Positions 1-10,483 of a stretch of 23,298 bases of DNA are shown here, piece by piece; within the stretch, counting starts at the first letter, position 1, and each line of letters starts with the position of its first letter. The DNA is from Asterionellopsis glacialis (lineage: Eukaryota; Bacillariophyta; Plagiogrammaphyceae; Rhaphoneidales; Asterionellopsidaceae). The stretch covers positions 1 to 23,298 of the forward strand of contig WKLE02003835.1 in the NCBI GenBank assembly GCA_014885115.2. The letters run 5' to 3'. A program made the position numbers and the translations under genes. Below the pieces are notes generated by a model that was not told where the DNA came from, did no database searches, and worked only from the letters and a program-made list of their open reading frames with translations.

Positions 1-2150
1 GCGGGCCAGAGAGTCTTCGACGTCTTTAAGTATGATAATTAACAAACCAAGACTGACGAGACTCCCTTGACTCACATATACATTATCATGTTCCCTTCAT
101 CTATAACCCCCCTTAAGTATCATAGTCATCAATTATTGAATGATTGATTTCGGTCGCATGTAGTCAAACCGTCAGTGGTACATGGAACCCATTTGTAAGG
201 TATCTATGTAGCTGGTTTTTTTTTTTACCGTACCTGTTAAATGCATGCCTCAGTTTTCACTGCACCAAAAATTCACTATTGAATTTTTTAAATCTTAAAC
301 GATCCTAAGTACTGTACATATTTAACCAAGACTGACAAGACGCCCTTGACTCACACTACACTACTGTAAAAAATATCACATATTTTTTCACTTATGACTG
401 TCATAAGTACTTCCTACCAAAGGGTTGCGCACGATCCATTTCGGTCACACGGGAACTCAAACTCATCCAAAAACGTCTCAGTCCAACATAGTTAGAGTAC
501 TGAATGCCCCTTTTGAATATCGCAAATGTTTCAATGTTCAACTGCATGATCAATGTCGGTTGCGGGTTGCGGGTTGAAGGGTGGAAAGCCCGAACACGTC
601 TCAATTCAACTGACACAAGTCCCACCTGATTGTCCTAACCATGCCACATGGTGGTATCTCATGTTTTTCCTTCCAGTCATGGCCCATAATTGATATATAC
701 TGGCAAAAGATGCCCAGAAAAATAGGAATAGGCTTGGCTTTCTGATCAAATAATGGGTCATGTCAAGCATTTTTGCTAGCAAGCAAACTTTCATGTAAAA
801 AAGCCCAAGCTCTCACTGTTGTTCTGGTTTAATACTTTGGATTGAAAATAATATCTACCCAGGAATATGTATGTGTATCTAGTAGCTAGTAGCATGCAAG
901 TAGGTCCTACATTGCATGATGTATGCTTGATTCCTCTCATTTTTCTTTTGCTGGCTTAAAGATCTGCATAAAATGTGGTAAAAACTAATTATACTTTTTT
1001 TTTACCAACCATTGATGATATTAATGCTACCACTGATTTTGTATTAATAAAGTAGCACCATTATTACAGCATGGCACCTTTTTCAAAAGTAATAATTTTG
1101 ATAAAGATTGTTTACTGGGTATAGGAATATAGTTTACTGTAAGAGCAAGTCCACCTGTCCATACTGTTGATGAAGAGAGTATTGAAGATATTCAAGATTT
1201 GCCTATTTTCTATTGTAAGAGCAAATGAATAGTGTGCATTCTGTACAATGCATTTTGTGGATCTAAGCTATGCCTTATTACATTAGTTGTATGCTATAAA
1301 AATTGTGCAAGTTCATCTTGTTAGTTGGCTCAGCAAAATTGTTATTGTTACATATTGATTGTTTGAGGATAGCTAATATCAGCCACATACATTCATCTAA
1401 AGGTATGACACCAGTACTAGCTGATAGCTTAACATAAAAAATGAGGATTTGTGTCATTCAGTTGAAAGACAATAGCCAGGGTCTGTCTGCTACTATCCAT
1501 CATCTTAAAGTGTGTATCTCACCAACAATGCCATCTTATTATACCTGCCTGTGAGACTGCTGGTAGACTTACCAGAAAAAATCATGTAAAAAGGAGACAA
1601 GATAGAAAGGTACCCTATTAGTACCTATTCTATTGCAACCTCCATATGTACCAAAAGAAGGACAAATTAACACTACACCATGATTTGTTATCCACTTCTA
1701 GTGTACACTTTTAACCACTATACAAGTATTGTGAAAAGTATTTATCATACTGTATCTGCAGGTGACTGCTAGTGCTGGTGCTGGTAATACTGGATCTACT
1801 TCTTAATACCTGGAGTTATTTTGGTTACAAATGAAGAGGATTGCCCTTACAGATTACTAATCAGCAAGACTAGAAGGACAAATCCTGGGTGTTTTCAATC
1901 AAGAGGTTGATTCACTGAAAAACTTCTTTTGTTGATCATTTGGAAAATTTGGTACCTGTGTGTATCCTAATTTTGTAACAGTATTTACCTGATACTTTAT
2001 CATCATTAGTATGACGTTGTCAGTTAAAGCATAATGCCAAAGCAGAAATGTTTTTAATCTTAATCTTAATCAAGTTAATAAGTAGATGACATAAAAGCCA
2101 AAACAATCAAAATCTCCAACAATCAATCTTTAACAAAGGTCATGTGCACC
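1..2150. other. Gene-free AT-rich stretch
   Basis: No reading frame here resembles a protein I recognise; the longest frames are under 80 codons and overlap on the minus strand. The stretch is AT-rich with poly-T runs. The only structures I could support are a ~37-bp direct repeat (45-82 and 324-360) and a 19-nt palindrome at 390-408 (arms ACTTATGAC/GTCATAAGT around one T). It may be old transposon debris, but no domain can be read. Confidence 0.6.
45..360 (+). repeat. Dispersed direct repeat, two copies
   Basis: Copy 1 (45-82) and copy 2 (324-360) both begin AACCAAGACTGAC and continue through CCCTTGACTCACA. They differ at two positions over the first 32 bases. The copies are ~280 bp apart in the same orientation. 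No target-site duplication or coding content is associated with them. Confidence 0.65.
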
Positions 2151-2756
2151 TAAAGAAATGTATCATGCTCTTGATAGATTTAAAGGTAGAAGAGAGGAAC
2201 AGAAAAGTCTGATTTTAAAAGGCATTAGGCATTCAACACCTTCATCAGCACCTCTCCTGGAAAAGAGACTGTTCCTTTTATGGTTGAATTATCTACCAAA
2301 CAATCTTCCAAACCAATTCCACAAGCTTCTTCCCTTTCTCAATATTTGCTGTTGTTGCATTATTCTTATTACCTCTTTTGGAGAAGCTACAAAAAGGAAT
2401 GTATATCCTTCTTGGCTCCTATTACTACTCCATCATCCCTAAATCTTTCTAATTCTCTTGTTACTTCATCTCCTGTACAACCTGCAACTAATAAATAACC
2501 AGTTCAAGTGCAATCATTTACTAGTCCTTTAAAAACAAAACTATTCTGCCAAACCATGATCTTAAATTCAGGATGTACCTTGCAGTGGTTATTGTGTAAG
2601 AAGATCTACCGTATAGGAGTAGTATGAGTACAATGATATTGAGGAGAAAGTTTATTGTATAACTGAAAAATCCAAGAGAAAAGGATTGGCTGATATCCCC
2701 CTGAAATTGTACCTGTTGATTCTCACAAAATTCTCACAAGAAGATATTAATTGGCC
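2151..2756. other. Unassigned stretch with short decayed frames
   Basis: Two overlapping + strand frames (2158-2442 and 2280-2498) are rich in Ser, Pro, Leu and Thr, and the apparent sense reading jumps between them. This could be a decayed low-complexity segment of a transposon protein. I recognise no domain and do not call a gene. Confidence 0.4.
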
Positions 2757-3080
2757 TAAGGGGGCAGACATGCATAGCAGATTTGTGGTTCCCCCCAAGG
2801 GCCCTCTATTCTTTGGTATGCATAGTTGTATAGTGGTGGTAGCCATTTTTAGAAGGGTTGAAGGTGTTCTTTATTCAAGAACTGGGTTGTTTGTGTATTG
2901 TTTTATATTCATGATCTGCCCAATGGGGCGGATATACATAGCAGGTTTGTGCTCCCCATCAAGGACAAGGCCCCTCCATCATTTGGTGCACATAGTTGTA
3001 TAGTGGTCAAAGCATTTTTTTTGTCTGTTCTTTTTATGAGAACTGGGTTGTTTGTATATTTTTTTTTTAATTGATGATAT
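2757..3080 (+). repeat. Diverged tandem duplication, ~162-bp unit
   Basis: Two adjacent units (about 2757-2920 and 2921-3080) share, in order, GGGGC[A/G]GA, CATAGCAG.TTTGTG, CCCC.AAGG, GCATAGTTGTATAGTGG (GCACATAGTTGTATAGTGG in unit 2) and GAACTGGGTTGTTTGT. The offset is 161-164 bp throughout, so this is one duplication followed by divergence. The long + strand frame across it (2686-3003) is open through both units but resembles nothing I know. Confidence 0.75.
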
Positions 3081-3239
3081 AGATACTATTTCATTGCAGG
3101 ACCACCTCAATTTTGGTGTGACACTTTCTAGCTTTTTACTAGTTAAAAAATGTGAAACAGCCCTTGTGTTTTAATTATAATCAGTTGCTTAGCTAAATAT
3201 CATCTTTCTTTTAACTCTTACTTAATTGTTTTTAACTGT
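3081..3239. other. AT-rich spacer
   Basis: Poly-T-rich sequence between the tandem duplication and the palindrome field. I see no gene in it. Confidence 0.5.
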
Positions 3240-3931
3240 AAATGCACCAAATACCACTTTTGGTGCATTTGTTAGCTTATACAGTTACTGTTGTTTGTTT
3301 TTGCTTTGAGAATTTCACTGCTTGGTTCAGTTGAAATGTTGTGTATTTTTTGGTATATGCCCACAATCTGTTCTTTTTGTTCACTTGTCAAATGTTGTTG
3401 TTATTGTTGGGTACATTGTTCAAGTCTTTCTACCCATAATTTTTACTTTGTTGCAATCATGTATAGTATGTTTTTTTTATGATTATGTTATATTAAGGAT
3501 TTGTTCCTGGTTCATGTTTTTGGAGAGGAAGTAGATTGCTGAATCTTGTATATTGTTGTTGTTTAAATATTTTCCCATAACTGTGGCTCTTGACAAGCAT
3601 GTATAGAACAAGCCAGGACATATTGCTTCAAATGCTCTTGCACCTGGGTCACAGATAAGGCACTGTATAGCATTTGGTCCTCTTCCAGCATCTACCAGTC
3701 AAGCAATTTACCCTTCAAATTTGTGAACTATTTTGCTAAATGCCAGTTTAAGTCCTATGAGCTTTCTTTCACAACATTGTGTCTTGTACCTAAATGTTAT
3801 TTACCAGTCTGTTAGTGATTCTTTTTGATGTTATACAAAACACATGTGTTACCTTAAGCAATTTTTCTGGACTACACCTTTTTTATGCTGTTGTTGTTGT
3901 TTTTCTCACTGGAATATCAATTTTACACAGC

Positions 3932-4160
3932 TGTGTAATTCTATTATTCTTGCAGAATGCACCAAATATAACATGTGGCTATATTTCTTGGTGCATTCTA
4001 AAAAAGTAAGTATGACACTAAAAAGTCATTTCTTCCTTTTACAAAACAAAAGGAAAACATGACAATTCAGTGTCTCATTTCCCTTTTGACATGTTCTAAA
4101 TGTACCAATTAGACATTTATTATTTTTGGTGCATTCTGCAAGAATAAACAGAATTACACA
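3932..4160. mobile_element. Foldback (MITE-like) element within the palindrome field
   Basis: The left arm at 3932-3970 and the right arm at 4121-4160 are inverted copies of each other over ~39-40 bp, with one indel and about two mismatches. Both read TGTGTAATTCT, then TTATTCTTGCAGAATG, then CACCAAA towards the centre. The ~150-bp interior contains a further hairpin (4025-4040 with 4048-4063, 14 of 16 paired). The arms are made of the same A and B modules as the rest of the field, so it may be a unit of the field and not a separate transposon. No clear target-site duplication was seen. Confidence 0.6.
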
Positions 4161-4618
4161 AGTGTTGGGATTTGTATTCAAAACACATATCTTGAGCTTA
4201 TAATTTGACTGTTGTTTCCAGCTCTGACCTGTATATAAATACTGTTTTTGGTTTTGGTTTTGAAAACAATGATCACCCTACAGCTTCTTTTAGTTGCAAC
4301 ATCACCACCAACACTACCAACAAACTGTTACATTGTTAGTATGATACAACAGTTTCACAGTGTACCAAAACACACATCTGTATTTGGTGCATTCTGTGAG
4401 AAAAACAGAATTAAAGAATGGACAGCTTTGGAGTCTTAAAATTACACATGTGATTCTGTTATTTGTCCTTTAAAATAGTAACCAACAACACACCTAGCAG
4501 GTCTGTGTTTCTGACATAGACACTTACCTTGGTATGCAGTTAGTATACTGTAGTCAATCATCACCACCTCCACCTCCACTACCACTACTTGTAGGGGGGA
4601 GGAATACAGTAACATGAC

Positions 4619-4653
4619 CACCACCACCAACAACAACAACAACAACAACAACA
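4619..4653 (+). repeat. (CCA)n(CAA)n microsatellite
   Basis: A short run of CCA followed by about eight CAA/ACA triplets. It produces an artificial poly-Val/Leu frame on the minus strand. Similar but impure CCA/CCAACA tracts lie near 4297, 4565, 4811, 4838 and 5067, once or more per unit of the surrounding palindrome field. Confidence 0.8.
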
Positions 4654-5710
4654 ATACTGTTAGTATGTTATAGCTTCAGAATAGTGCATTCTTCTATGGT
4701 AAATGAAAGAATCATGTGGATGCTGGGAATTTTCAAAAATAACAGGATCACACACACATGTGTGTGATTCTAATATTCACACACTCACCTTAGTAGTGTG
4801 CATTAGTCCACCACTGCCAACAATAAAAATAATGGTTTCACCACTACCAACACCAATACACACTACTACCAACAACAGTAATAATAACATATATCATGAC
4901 TTTCACTGGAATAGAAAAAAAACATGTTAGTAGTGGAAAGTATGTAACAGTTTCAGAATGCAGGGACACTTAGATATGCATTTCATGAAAAAACATAGAT
5001 TATACAGATGTTGGGATTCTTCAACATGATGTGTGATTTTGGCTGACATTTACATTTTTTTATCTCAATGACCTCCACCAACAAAATCACCACCAATAGT
5101 AGCAAGGAGATTAACAACAGTACTAACATGTGTGACTTTCACTGTTGTAATGAAAAATAACATCTTACCAGTACACAACAGTTTCAGAATACACCAAAAG
5201 ACATATGCGTATTAGGTGCATTCTATGAGAATAAGAGAAATGCACATGTGTGCACTACTGTTTTTTTTTAGAATAAGATAACTACACATGTGAGTGACAC
5301 TGTTATATTGTGAAAATGACAGAATTGTACACCTGTGTACTGCACCAAATGGTCAAAGGTCAGAGCAAAGACAAGACATTGAATTGTCATATTTTCCTTT
5401 TATTTTGTACATGGGATAAATGACATTTTTGTGTCATGCATTCTTTTTTAGAATGATGCACCAATTACATATGTGGTATTTGGTGCATCCTGTTAGAATA
5501 ATAGAATTGCCACTGTGACATTGCTTGGACCTTTTAAATTTTAGTACCAAGTACATCAAGAACATGTGTTAGTATGGAACAATTTCATAATGCACCAAAT
5601 ACGACATCATGCTGTGAAATTCAGGCATTCCAAATACTGTCCTGTATAGTTTGTTAGTTACAGTACCTGAATACCAGAATTACACAGGTGTGTGAAACTG
5701 TTATTCTGTG

Positions 5711-6010
5711 CACCACCAATAGCAAAAAAACAGGGTAGTCTTTTATTGTAAAGAACCAGTAACAAAACACAGTACTGTATAATCACCAAGAAAAACTTAC
5801 AACATTGCACAACATACAAATCCTAAAAGAAACAAATTACAGATAAGTAGCATTCTTAGTAGTCTTGCTCCTACAAGCATTACTGCAGTAGTTGTGCTTG
5901 AAAAAGGGACTGTAACTCCCTACTGAAAACAAAGACTCATCAAAAATGCTTAAAATTAATACACAACATTGAGCCATGACTTTCATTACAATAGATAACT
6001 GATCATCTCC
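5711..6010. other. Spacer between palindrome field and helicase remnant
   Basis: AT-rich sequence with no recognisable gene. Read on the minus strand it could hold a decayed downstream or inverted continuation of the neighbouring helicase fragment, but no domain is readable. Confidence 0.4.
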
Positions 6011-6930
6011 CTACATATTAAGGGAATATTCCTTATTGTCTGTTGTCCTTGGTAGTGATAAATGAAGGATTTCTGATAAGGCTCCATGATATTGTTTAAT
6101 TGATTCCTCTAGCCATTTTCCAGCAGCAAGTCCTGTATCTTGATACTAAACCACAAGAGATTTTAAATCAGTTAGTTAGTATACTACAAATAGAGAATGC
6201 AATTGTGACAAATATATCATTGTTGTACTTACTACATTGTATCTTTGTCTACCCCAATTACAGCCTATTCCTCTATCAAATGCTATGTTGTTTATGTTAT
6301 CTAGTGCTGTGACTTTTGAAGCATATGTTGCAGTAAGCTAGGGTTGTTTGTTCAAGGTGTGATAGCCATTTCTGTAGCAACAGGCTCTATATGTGTGGTT
6401 CTTGCTTCATACCTTTCTTTCACTCTTTCATACGGGATTCTGACATGAGCTGGGGTACTTGAATCAGTTATACATGCCATCAATGTCTGTATAATATTTT
6501 TTTTGTTCTGGCTCTGTTGGTAGCCATGGCTTATAGATCATTATTATAGATCTTGCATATCCCTCTGTAGGTGGATATACAGGTTGGCTTCTTCCACTTA
6601 CAAACTAGTGTGGTATTACATACACTCCATCTTTTGATTTATAGTTCTTGTGGAAGAATTGGTGTCATGATAGTAATCAGCAAATTTAGATGATCTTTTG
6701 CGGGATTTACTTAATACTGTAGTTGAAGCTTTCTCCACCTGGACTCTGTAAGAACCCAACCAGCTAACAGGTTGTATTGTTTCTGAGCATTTTACCAAGT
6801 CTAATCCACCTAAGAATACCATACACTCTTGTTTTGATATTGTCCTCCTATTACTACCTGCCTTGTTCAGTAGCTGGTGAGACAGTCATATTATTTCTTG
6901 TTTATCTGCTGTTGTTTCTCTAGCTCTTTT
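6011..6930 (-). pseudogene. Upstream half of a Helitron/Pif1-like helicase, inverted and decayed
   Basis: Read on the minus strand from 6930 down, the sequence gives a patchwork protein. It starts with a segment containing ISKQEC, then LVKCSE, SWLGSYRVQ and SKSRKRSSKFADYY (an open stretch to 6616). After a frameshift near 6650 come VYPPTEGYARS, IIMIYKPW and, lower down, FDRGIGCNW and LAAGKWLEE. The order 'SxQE ... PxTxxYAR ... KPW' is what I know from the region just upstream of the ATPase core in Helitron-type helicases. At least three stops or frameshifts break it. A canonical-looking intron (6146-6232) lies within it. It is head-to-head with the helicase core on the other strand, so the two were separated by inversion or come from different copies. 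The family call is by motif recognition only. Confidence 0.62.
6146..6232 (-). other. Probable 87-bp spliceosomal intron inside the helicase remnant
   Basis: On the minus strand the donor reads GTAAGT (6232-6227) and the acceptor GTTTAG (6151-6146). A TACTAAC branch-point-like sequence lies about 30-35 nt before the acceptor. Removing it joins RYNV in frame to YQDTGLAAGKW. It is inferred from signals, without transcript evidence. Confidence 0.5.
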
Positions 6931-8870
6931 ACCCATTGATCCACAAACCAATACAACCAATACAGCAAAAGATAATAGTATTCCACCAATTGATGAACAA
7001 GACATTTTTAATACCATTGAAAATCATCAAGACACTACACAAGATCTCACTACAGATACATATGTATTGCATGATCTGTCTGTACTTACCTACAACATTG
7101 AGAAACAACATTTCTTAAAAGACCAACATGAAGACATACACTACATTCTATCATACTTTCAAGAATACTACAATAGCACACACACCCAAAACACTCACAA
7201 CCACCAGCACAACTACTACCTGGAGATCCAGGTTGTGGAAAAACTTACACAGTTCAATGCATATCATCAGTTGCTCAAATACTGGACATTGGACATGTCA
7301 CAATAGCTTCCTATAATGGTATGCCTGCTATAGTTCTTTGTGGATATGCATTGTGCTCTCTTTTTCATCTACCCCTATTCAATGAAAAAGAAACAAATTC
7401 CATTATTTACAACAATTAAATCCTCTTTGATCTGAACAATCTGATGAATTATATAATGGTAGTTTAATACAAATCGATTTTTTTTTGTTGCCCTAGTCAT
7501 TCTTTGGTAGTCTGGCTATAATGTTCTACATTTTGGAGCCATGCCTGGAGTCTGCATGGGTGATACTTGATTTGCTCTCTGTATGGGATTGTGAATAGTA
7601 TGCTTTGTGCTGTTGCTTTGATATCCAGAGAGGCATATGTGCAATGATGTTTTACTTGGGACAGGAGTTGGGTACAGAGCTGTTTTTGGTGTTGGGTTGA
7701 GTCTCAGTGAGTGTCCATATTGCAGCGAATCCATACTGATTTGGAATACTCCCATAAAGCCTGTATGAGGTGTTGTGGCCATTGTTGCTGGTGTTTATTT
7801 TTTTGGTCCAATTGAGAAAAATATAGATCCTGGGCTTTTGCACAACAAGAACATTACTAGAATTAATCAATGCTGAAATACAACAAGAACAACATAATAC
7901 TCCCTTACCTGACAAATACAAACCAGAAAGTTTCCTACATATTGGAGTAAAATTATCATTTCAAAAATTTCAAAGATTCCATCTTGATCAACAACATCAA
8001 TCACCTAACAGCCAACATCAAAAATTTATTTTGAAACTCTCCAAAGGACAAAATGTTTCCGTGGATGACATCAAAAATAATTACAAACCTCTTACAATAA
8101 CACACATTCAAACTGATCCACACAAATAGAAGTTTGCACCTGTCTTAGTTGCTACAAATAGAGAACAAATCAGTCTTAAATAATCAATAGCATTTGCAAA
8201 GGAAAACAACACCCATGTTATAAGATGGCTTTCACATATAAACAATAGGCAAACTGCTCCACCAACTGAAAATTTAAAATGCCACGCCCAAGATCAAGAT
8301 CCAGTGTTTTGGCAATATTTTGTTCTCAACACACCAGCATTCCTTACTGCCAATGTCAATATCTACTTAGATTGAGCAAATGGAAAATCAATTCATCTCC
8401 ATTTATTATCACTTAGAAGAATGCAAGAAGAAATATTGCTACAACAACAAATACAATCACTACCCCCAGGAGAAGTCATTACTCTTGACCACCCACCTAT
8501 ATCCATTAATATTACCATCACTCCACCACCACCATCTGATTATGAAAACATGCCTTTACACTCACAAAACATACCAAAAGAACACATACAAAATCTACAA
8601 ATTTTTTCACTTTACCAATTACTACAAGGTATTTCATCTTTACAAAATCCACATAAGATATAATAATTCCTATCATTTCTACCAACATATCCATATATCC
8701 AACAACTACAAATAATGGACAATACAACATCATCATACTTTTCTCTATCCAAAATCCAAAATCAGAGTAGCCCCAATATTTCTATTTGAATCAGCTTTTG
8801 CAATGACAATACACAAATCACAAGGTAGAAAATTTGATAGGTTGATTCCTTTATTATCCATTTTGCTAAA
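6915..8870 (+). pseudogene. Helitron/Pif1-like DNA helicase core, decayed
   Basis: This is a superfamily 1 helicase remnant broken over several frames. The lead-in is open from about 6915 to 7300 (LSVLTYNIEKQHFL, IHYILSYFQEYYN). Reading then shifts to a frame from 7201 with the Walker A motif GDPGCGKT (7222-7245). That is followed by TVQCISSVAQ and a motif Ia-like SYNGMPA...ALCSLFHLPLF. After a poorly matching block (about 7430-7865) come APVLVATNRE (near 8140), AFAKENNTHVIRW, FWQYFVLNTPAFLTANVNIY, PPGEVITLDHPPISIN (frame 8421-8663), and finally FESAFAMTIHKSQGRKF (motif V/VI type, core at 8803-8835). These segments occur in the order expected for Pif1/Helitron helicases. Many stops and frameshifts show it is dead. 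No HUH-type Rep domain was found nearby, so I cannot prove it came from a Helitron and not from another Pif1-bearing element. Confidence 0.8.
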
Positions 8871-9520
8871 GAGTTTATCTTGTGTTCTTGATCAGTGCCA
8901 AGAGACACTAATATGTTGTAATACATCATGTAGTGCCACCCTGTGACATGGCGACAAAGGAATCATGAATCATGGACTTGCCTCTACCAGTGGGTCAGCA
9001 GAGAAAAACATGCATGGTATTAACACCACTGCTATTCTTGTTTGTCATCTTTAAAAGATAAAGACAAACAATGTCAAGTTGCTATTAAAACTATGAAAAC
9101 CCAAAGGTACTCTTCACCAATTTCTTAAAGATTTCTCTCAGAACAGCATCAAGATGGGTTCCTATAGGATCATACAAGGGTCTGTGTGGAAGGTAGTGCT
9201 TGGAACAGAAGGCTAAGGCACTGGCATGGTTAAAACAACAGGGTTGCATCAATGTCATGTCAGGACTATGGTGATGATGGGTTGGCATCCTGCAAGCTAT
9301 GTATTGTAACCTTAAATGGTACAAGATTGTTGTTGCCTGGAAGTACAGTACTTCCATACATCAATAACTTAGAAGCAAGTATGAGTACTCATGAAATGTT
9401 TGTATTCTTTGTTGTCACCATTTTGGACTTTCGACTTCTGCCATCCAGTTTTATGAGTTGGTCCTATAAGTCCAAAGTTTCAAAATGCAGGTACATAACC
9501 TAAGGGGCTGTACCAGCTAG
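8871..9520. other. Gene-free stretch downstream of the helicase remnant
   Basis: Short frames exist on both strands (9091-9357 on -, 9252-9503 on +) but neither resembles a known protein. This is probably the 3' tail of the element or intergenic DNA. I saw no terminal hairpin with CTRR that would mark a Helitron end. Confidence 0.4.
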
Positions 9521-9530
9521 TTTTTTTCAT

Positions 9531-9715
9531 GCCAACTTGCCAACTTGCCAACTTTTTAGTGGGACTGACTCACTCTCAAATGGGACCACTTCTGTCATAA
9601 GGTCATTCCCCAGGGGTGGGTGAGGGAAAGTTCAAAATGCCAAGTTGGCAAGCCAATTCATCCCATGATTTTTTGGCCATGGGATCTTTTTGGATGCCAA
9701 CTTTTTTGCCAACTA
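9531..9715. repeat. GCCAACTT short-repeat cluster
   Basis: Three perfect tandem 8-mers GCCAACTT (9531-9554) are followed by one inverted copy AAGTTGGC (9642-9649) and two more direct copies (9696-9703 and 9708-9715, the last ending in A). A further small inverted repeat, TCCCATG...CATGGGA, lies at 9661-9683. The cluster is intergenic and its function is unknown. Confidence 0.7.
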
Positions 9716-10483
9716 AATTACTCACCAATCAAATTCAGTCACTGGAATCAAATACACATTCAGGCTTTCCCATACAGACTTTAAGTACAGTAGTTCTTGT
9801 AGAAAATGTATAAAGAAGTACAATGTAAATTGCAAAATACTGAAAATCATTCAAATTGTCTACCCTGGTACACCTGTACTGTTGATACCTTATTAGTAGA
9901 GGTACACTATTTACCATGTAAATTACAATGGAGACACAACAAAGAGACACCTGAAAAATGACAACAGCAATGATGTTGATCAGTGCATGCCGAAGCAACA
10001 ACAACATAACAATAAACCACATACTGCATCAATTTCTTTTTAACTTCTTATTATATTGCAAGGATAAAGTGAATACTATACAAACAGCACAGAGTTGATT
10101 GTTGCCACTCATTCAATCTTAGTGACAATGAGTTTTCATTGTCATTTTTGTTATTATCTTCACGGGAATTCATGCTGCTGCTGCTACTGCTGCTGGTATG
10201 CTATTCTTTTTTGTGTTCTTTGATTGTTGTGTGTTGGAAGTGGATTTTCCAATCCTTGTGCAGTAGGGTGATTGTTGTTGTCTGCTGTAGTAAAGTTGCT
10301 GTTCTTTGTTCCGCATTTGTTCCAACATGTACACAACAAAACCAAGTTTGCAAGTTTGAAAAATGAAAAAGTGGTTGGGACCCGGAGCACCAACGTTTGT
10401 GTAATGCTTGGGAGTGAACACGACCAGTAAACAAATCTCATCTTTTTCTCTGCACAGGGCACCATTAGTTGAGTTCAGATGCC
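9716..10483. other. Intergenic region and 5' flank of the EEP gene
   Basis: No convincing gene is present. An impure CTG trinucleotide run lies at 10174-10195 and creates a poly-Leu frame. Just before the EEP start, a pyrimidine-rich tract ends in TGCACAG (AG at 10456-10457), a good splice-acceptor match. A GGTATG donor-like site at 10195-10200 could pair with it as a 5'-UTR intron of ~260 bp, but other donors are possible. No TATA box can be called with confidence. Confidence 0.4.
10441..10457 (+). other. Candidate 3' splice site upstream of the EEP start
   Basis: A pyrimidine-rich run followed by TGCACAG lies 26 bases before the ATG at 10484. This fits the acceptor of a 5'-UTR intron, or of an intron separating an upstream leader exon. 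It is inferred from the sequence signal only. Confidence 0.4.

Larger units (their letters stand above)
3240..5710. repeat. Field of alternating short palindromes in diverged tandem units
   Basis: Two palindrome types alternate across this block. Type B has arms AGAATGCACCAA/TTGGTGCATTCT: 3240-3270 (12-bp perfect arms, 7-nt loop), 3954-3999, 5187-5224 and 5454-5489, with half-copies near 4123-4140, 4380-4400, 5340-5350 and 5586-5600. Type A is centred on ACACATGTGT or ACACAGCTGTGT: 3923-3938 (perfect 16 bp), 4748-4767, 5238-5258, 5328-5341 and 5676-5708. Type A is often flanked by AGAATAACAGAATT or its complement. A lead-in of the form GTTAGTATG...ACAACAGTTTCAGAAT recurs near 4335, 4659, 4925, 5163 and 5566, which suggests a diverged unit of ~250-400 bp that also carries CCA/CAA-rich microsatellite. 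No protein-coding content is credible. Confidence 0.75.

Noticed and set aside
45..360. Long terminal repeats of a retrotransposon
   Set aside because: The repeat is only ~37 bp and there is no reverse transcriptase, integrase, primer-binding site or TG...CA ends.
2158..2498. Ser/Pro/Thr-rich plus-strand frames
   Set aside because: Two frames overlap, neither has a convincing start or domain, and the bias may be compositional.
4442..4654. Minus-strand frame rich in Leu and Val
   Set aside because: It is produced by the (CCA)n(CAA)n microsatellite read in reverse and has no other coding character.
3240..5710. CRISPR-like array
   Set aside because: Repeats are imperfect, unevenly spaced and themselves palindromic, there are no uniform spacers, and the window is eukaryotic.
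6011..9300. Complete Helitron with Rep/HUH domain and defined ends
   Set aside because: Only helicase segments are readable. I found no HUH motif, and no 5' TC or 3' hairpin-CTRR end, so I claim only the helicase remnant.
10139..10366. Plus-strand frame with a poly-Leu start, resembling a signal peptide
   Set aside because: The Leu run comes from a CTG microsatellite. Joining it to the candidate acceptor at 10457 gives a stop within a few codons.
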